Part shown: piece after piece, positions 62,001 through 64,000 of the stretch
How the letters are laid out: every line of letters starts with the position of its first letter
Position numbering within the stretch: the stretch's first letter is position 1
Assembly: GCA_019359235.1 (NCBI GenBank)
Contig: JAHHHT010000003.1
Location: forward strand, 62,001-126,000
DNA length: 64,000 nucleotides
Direction of reading: 5' to 3'
Source of the DNA: Oscillatoria princeps RMCB-10
GTDB lineage: Bacteria; Cyanobacteriota; Cyanobacteriia; Cyanobacteriales; Oscillatoriaceae
The notes under the pieces: generated by a model
Told to the model about the DNA's origin: nothing
The model's input: only the letters and a program-made list of their open reading frames with translations
Databases searched by the model: none
Made by a program: the position numbers and the translations under genes

Positions 62001-62801
62001 GGAAACGACGTATTTGTCATCCGGCGGGGAGACGGCGCTGACATTATTACAGATTTCGCCGGTGTGGGAAGGGGCGGGAATCCCAGTCAAGCCACCATCG
62101 CCGCTGCCGATATCTTGCAATTTGAGGGTGCCGGTTTAACCGCCAGCAACATGCTCCTGACTCAAAAGGGTGCCGATTTGAATATCACATTCGAGGGAGT
62201 TACCGACACCTCTGTCACCCTGAAAAACTTTGCCCTAGACAACCTGGATAACCTCCTCAAAGCCACTAGCGCCACCGCAGACCTTGCCAATATCTCATTT
62301 GACGGAGAGGCCGATATTAAAGATAGCTTCGATGTCATCAATTCTGAACTGCAATTCAACCGCGCCGTTTACCAGGAAAACACCACCACTTTCCTCAACG
62401 ACCTGAATAATTTCACTCTCGGATTCGACAACTCCAGCGATACTATCAACGGTCAGGGCGGGAATGACACCCTTTCCGGACTCAGTGGAGATGACCTCTT
62501 GCGCGGAGGTGCCGGTGATGACTTGCTCAATAGCGGATTGGGCAACGATACCCTCACCGGCGGCAGCGGGCGCGACCTTTTTTCATTAGGAAAAAATAAC
62601 GGCAGTGAAACCATCACCGACTTTGAAGATGGCACGGATTTGATGGCATTGCGCAAAGGTTTCAAATTCTCTGAACTGTCGATTACCTCTGGGAGCACCG
62701 GCACGAATATCTGTCTGGCGAGTACCGGCGAAGTGTTAATGTCCCTCCAGGGTGTGGAATCCAACCTGATCACCGCTCAGGATTTCACGCCGGTGTGGTG
62801 A
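59007..62801 (+). CDS. Large secreted cadherin-like/RTX calcium-binding protein
   Basis: 1264 residues, no N-terminal signal peptide. Domains: a CSHR-like module (about 15-120, DADGDAITYTLTTLPAHGTL), two cadherin-like modules (SIAENSPTGTVI...) alternating with two putative Ig modules (SALxNGSPLPSWLSFNPATRTF), a third Ig-like module, a DANKNGVQDAGEPF segment (about 665), a long helical linker (about 720-960), then RTX nonapeptides (GGAGSDTIIGLFDSD; GGNDTLSGLSGDDLLRGGAGDDLL). RTX repeats bind calcium and mark type I secretion, whose signal is at the C-terminus. Probably a surface or matrix adhesin. Exporter genes are not adjacent. Two cadherin-Ig pairs are near copies. Confidence 0.85.
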   Translation: MPASNLPPNTDPILYSNKNLSLDEGNTATIANSVLKTEDADGDAITYTLTTLPAHGTLKLNGTALKLTGNKTFTQADIDSNRLIYTHDGTKTSGDSFSFTATDGKGGNISPTTFKITVNPYNHAPSDIKLSKTSIAENSPTGTVIADLSALDLNKADTHTYKLYDPVGGRFTIDGNKLKVANGSLFDFETKSTYEIFLQATDSGSPKKSSSWKPFTINLTNVNEAPIVANAISNQTTTAGSAFSYQVASSTFTDVDAGDSLTYSATLANGSPLPSWLSFNPATRTFTGTPTKSNAGNLSLQVRATDKAGASASTPLNLTVNPGVNNAPTDITLSKNSIAENSPTGTVIGNLSALDPDSNDSHTYTLLNNAGGRFSIDGNKLKVANGSLFNFESATSHTIRVRTTDIGGKTFEKDLTLGVTNVNEAPTVTSAIPTQTTGFGQAFSYQLPANTFTDVDAGDKLTYSATLANGSPLPSWLSFNPATRTFSGTPAIANAGNLSLKVSATDKAGASASTPFNLGVINQAPVLNIPLFLQGVQWTNNPQLKQSGNKFTFAPNTFTDSDPGDSLTYTANWVHGFNWNWQNVSGWTNSPVLLSAAQKTPLPNTIQFDSATRSFTISPALQGDIWIEVKAIDKAGATASDLFHIWNWGSGVGIDNYISGGTAFFDANKNGVQDAGEPFATTTENGEFDIDINLDTFDTNQNGSLDPEEGRIVVTGGTDVATGLPLATPITALPDSFVVTMLTSVVAELVDRGLTPDEAQTKLKSALSLPADIDLPTLDPVAATNSNEAGGAQVFSAMIKAQNTVTQIVSLLDGASSASVSQLTKAAVGAIATQIQTDQPLDLTGAATLDKLIREAATKAQQIDPNLNLQAVLSAATQAAQIMAESNQSIDKAAANNTGSNITKEVARAQVITLGEITKDLQEVTAGTKTIEQAVAENTGAALDSQILAAKPAAGQTLTGTADSDTLYGSARNDSIDGGAGSDTIIGLFDSDTITGGRGNDVFVIRRGDGADIITDFAGVGRGGNPSQATIAAADILQFEGAGLTASNMLLTQKGADLNITFEGVTDTSVTLKNFALDNLDNLLKATSATADLANISFDGEADIKDSFDVINSELQFNRAVYQENTTTFLNDLNNFTLGFDNSSDTINGQGGNDTLSGLSGDDLLRGGAGDDLLNSGLGNDTLTGGSGRDLFSLGKNNGSETITDFEDGTDLMALRKGFKFSELSITSGSTGTNICLASTGEVLMSLQGVESNLITAQDFTPVW

Positions 62802-62825
62802 GACACTCTTGTGAGAGGTGCTTTC

Positions 62826-63059
62826 CTAGCCGGCCCCCACGCCCGCCTCACAAGAGGTGCCGGCTGCCGGCAAACAAAAAGGGAAGAGAACCGGTGTCCT
62901 CTTCCCTCCTTGATTGTTGCTTTGGGTTTCCCCTTTCAGCTTGTTCCGCATCATCTGCTGCTGCTTCTTGAGCTGTCGCGCTCGTGCGGAGCCACCTTTA
63001 CCCTTGGAGTTCCGCCCCTCGCGGCGAGGCGACTCCCAGCTTTTCAGTCGTTGAGCCAT
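62826..63059 (-). CDS. Small basic protein, 77 residues
   Basis: ATG at 63059 with AAGGA 3 bp away (AAGGACAATG). The product starts MAQRLKSWESPRREGRNSKG and continues with a Lys/Arg/Gln-rich helix (ARARQLKKQQQMMRNKLKGE). Its last 25 residues (PVLFPFCLPAAGTSCEAG) come from repeat-like DNA. The first 50 residues look like a conserved, possibly nucleic-acid-binding cyanobacterial peptide. No function assigned. Confidence 0.6.
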   Translation of the reverse strand: MAQRLKSWESPRREGRNSKGKGGSARARQLKKQQQMMRNKLKGETQSNNQGGKRTPVLFPFCLPAAGTSCEAGVGAG

Positions 63060-63379
63060 TGTCCTTAACCTCATCAAATCAAACTGCACAGGCGAGACGC
63101 CTGTGCTACGCCAAGACGCCTATGGAACCTCAAAAGGCTGGCAACCCCTCCCTGTCTTACTCCCCCTCCCCGCTAGCGGGTTGGGGGTTGGGGGGTGGGG
63201 TTTCCCAGGCCCCTTTTCAGCTATAACTCGTAGGGTGCGTTCCCTCTTAGGGAACGCACCCTACCCCTCATCAAATCAAACTGCACAGGCGAGACGCCTG
63301 TGCTACGCCTCCCTCTCTTCCTCCCCCTCTCCCCTTGTGGGGAGGGGGTTGGGGGGTGGGGTTCCCCCCTTTTCACGAG
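63060..63379. other. Repeat spacer before tRNA-Leu
   Basis: 320 bp, no gene. Two CACAGGCGAGACGCCTGTG palindromes (63088-63106 and 63284-63302), two C-rich CCCTCCCC.../GGGGAGGGGG repeats (about 63163-63203 and 63325-63366) and a GTAGGGTGCGTTCCCTC palindrome (63229-63265). Confidence 0.65.
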
Positions 63380-63461
63380 TGGGCAGGAAGAGAATCGAAC
63401 TCTTATGCCTTTCGGCGTTAGATTTTGAGTCTAATGCGTCTACCAGTTTCGCCACCCGCCC
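63380..63461 (-). tRNA. trnL-CAA: tRNA-Leu (anticodon CAA)
   Basis: 82 nt read on the minus strand. Acceptor GGGCGGG pairs with CCTGCCC (one G-U), discriminator A. D-arm region TGGCGAAACTGGTAGACGCA; anticodon stem TTAGA/TCTAA around CTCAAAA, giving anticodon CAA; long variable arm CGCCGAAAGGCA (class II); T-arm AGAGTTCGATTCTCT. CCA is not encoded. All leucine class II features fit. Confidence 0.95.
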
Positions 63462-64000
63462 TTGGGTTCGCTCTTCTCATTATACACAACTTTCCGATTT
63501 TGCAACAGGGATTCATAATCTTTGCTGCTCGCCCAGCGGTCAATTTCTCGGGCCCGCAGCACCGGCAGCGGGTGAGTCAGCCCAGCCGTCTGGGCCTGCT
63601 TGAGCAGTTGGCCCAGCTGGGTGCTGCCGGTTTGATCGTAAGCGCGAGCTTGAGCCAGAAAAGCGTCAGCATTCAGCTGCGGTGCCAGAGTTGGGGAACC
63701 GCCGGCAAGCTTCATCAGCAGCGAGATCGTCACCTTCGGGTCTTGGGTGGCCAGCAGGGCCGCCCGGTCGCAAGTAAATTCCGCACAGCGCAACCATTCC
63801 ATCAGTTGAGCTTGCAGGCTTTGGGCGATAAAACCGCCCCAGGACGGCAGCTGGCCGGCTGCCAGCACCATCAAATTCGCCAGCGTCAGGTAAACCCCGT
63901 GGTCGCACTTCAGGTGGCCGAGTTCGTGGGCGATCACCGCCTGAATCTCTGCCGGTGTCAGCAGCTCGATCAGGGAAGTGTGCACGACAATAAAAGCTTG
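63440..64000 (-). CDS. M48-family metallopeptidase, C-terminal part (runs off the window)
   Basis: The reading frame enters from the right edge (QAFIVVHTSLIELLTPAEIQ...), so the true start is outside. The zinc site HELGH lies in AVIAHELGHLKCDHGVYL; the third ligand region follows as RCAEFTCDRAALLA. A membrane-like LTLANLMVLAAGQL and SWGGFIAQSL lie between. This is an HtpX/M48 membrane-associated protease. The stop codon TAG and the last seven codons lie inside the tRNA-Leu gene, a 22-bp overlap. Confidence 0.88.
   Translation of the reverse strand, partial: QAFIVVHTSLIELLTPAEIQAVIAHELGHLKCDHGVYLTLANLMVLAAGQLPSWGGFIAQSLQAQLMEWLRCAEFTCDRAALLATQDPKVTISLLMKLAGGSPTLAPQLNADAFLAQARAYDQTGSTQLGQLLKQAQTAGLTHPLPVLRAREIDRWASSKDYESLLQNRKVVYNEKSEPKGGWRNW
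63479..63484 (-). promoter_or_regulatory. -10 element of the tRNA-Leu promoter within the protease gene
   Basis: The minus strand reads TGTGTATAATG: a perfect TATAAT with an extended TG motif, 17 bp before the mature tRNA 5' end. It lies inside the protease coding region. A weak TTGCAA (63505-63500) is upstream. Confidence 0.6.

Overview
The window looks like the chromosome of a cyanobacterium, probably a filamentous, repeat-rich one. The evidence is ndhB of the photosynthetic NDH-1 complex, a high-light-inducible protein (Hlip), a Tic20-like membrane protein, a cyanobacterial-type metallothionein, a CbiG-CobJ fusion, a 6S RNA candidate close to purK, kinase-WD40 and TPR-array proteins, and a dense load of small dispersed palindromes and MITE-like elements between genes. 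No rRNA operon, prophage or CRISPR array is visible.

Layout. 0.2-6.2 kb: a Ser/Thr kinase-WD40 protein, then an intact Rpn-family nuclease gene and a duplicated copy broken by a MITE. 6.5-9.9 kb: a zinc-homeostasis island with znuA, znuC and znuB for uptake behind a Zur-box-like site. Convergent to them is a 54-residue metallothionein gene whose upstream region carries two SmtB-type operator dyads. 10.4-16.1 kb: an exopolysaccharide/GDP-fucose locus with a GT4 glycosyltransferase, a polyprenyl-P sugar transferase, GDP-mannose 4,6-dehydratase carrying a 350-residue intein with a LAGLIDADG endonuclease, and GDP-fucose synthase. 16.4-29.2 kb: mostly housekeeping genes (5-formyl-THF cyclo-ligase, an orphan sugar-ABC permease, a PgpH-like HD hydrolase, a degenerate ADP-ribosylglycohydrolase relative, aroQ, cinA, a polyprenyl-P GlcNAc-1-P transferase, glyA, a Tic20-like gene, an FAH-family gene).

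29.7-38.3 kb: rpsF, a probable 6S RNA, purK, an adenylate cyclase, a pentapeptide-repeat protein, cbiG-cobJ with a coding 21-bp tandem repeat, and a b-type cytochrome-like membrane protein. 38.6-46.8 kb: a TPR-array protein that appears to have lost its C-terminal effector domain next to a repeat element, repeat-filled spacers, ndhB, and a toxin-antitoxin pair with a duplicated, frameshifted antitoxin. 46.9-64 kb: topA, alanine dehydrogenase, hli, a metal-type MerR regulator overlapping a WD40 gene, two convergent paralogous superfamily-I helicases (one fused to a NERD-like nuclease domain) around a 235-bp inverted-repeat element, a 1264-residue cadherin/RTX secreted protein, tRNA-Leu(CAA), and an M48 protease gene whose stop codon lies inside that tRNA gene.

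The most notable items are the intein in a sugar-nucleotide enzyme, the zinc island with its operators, the 6S RNA candidate, the helicase pair, and repeat sequences absorbed in frame into several proteins. All calls come from reading the sequence. No database search was run, so family names rest on recognised motifs.
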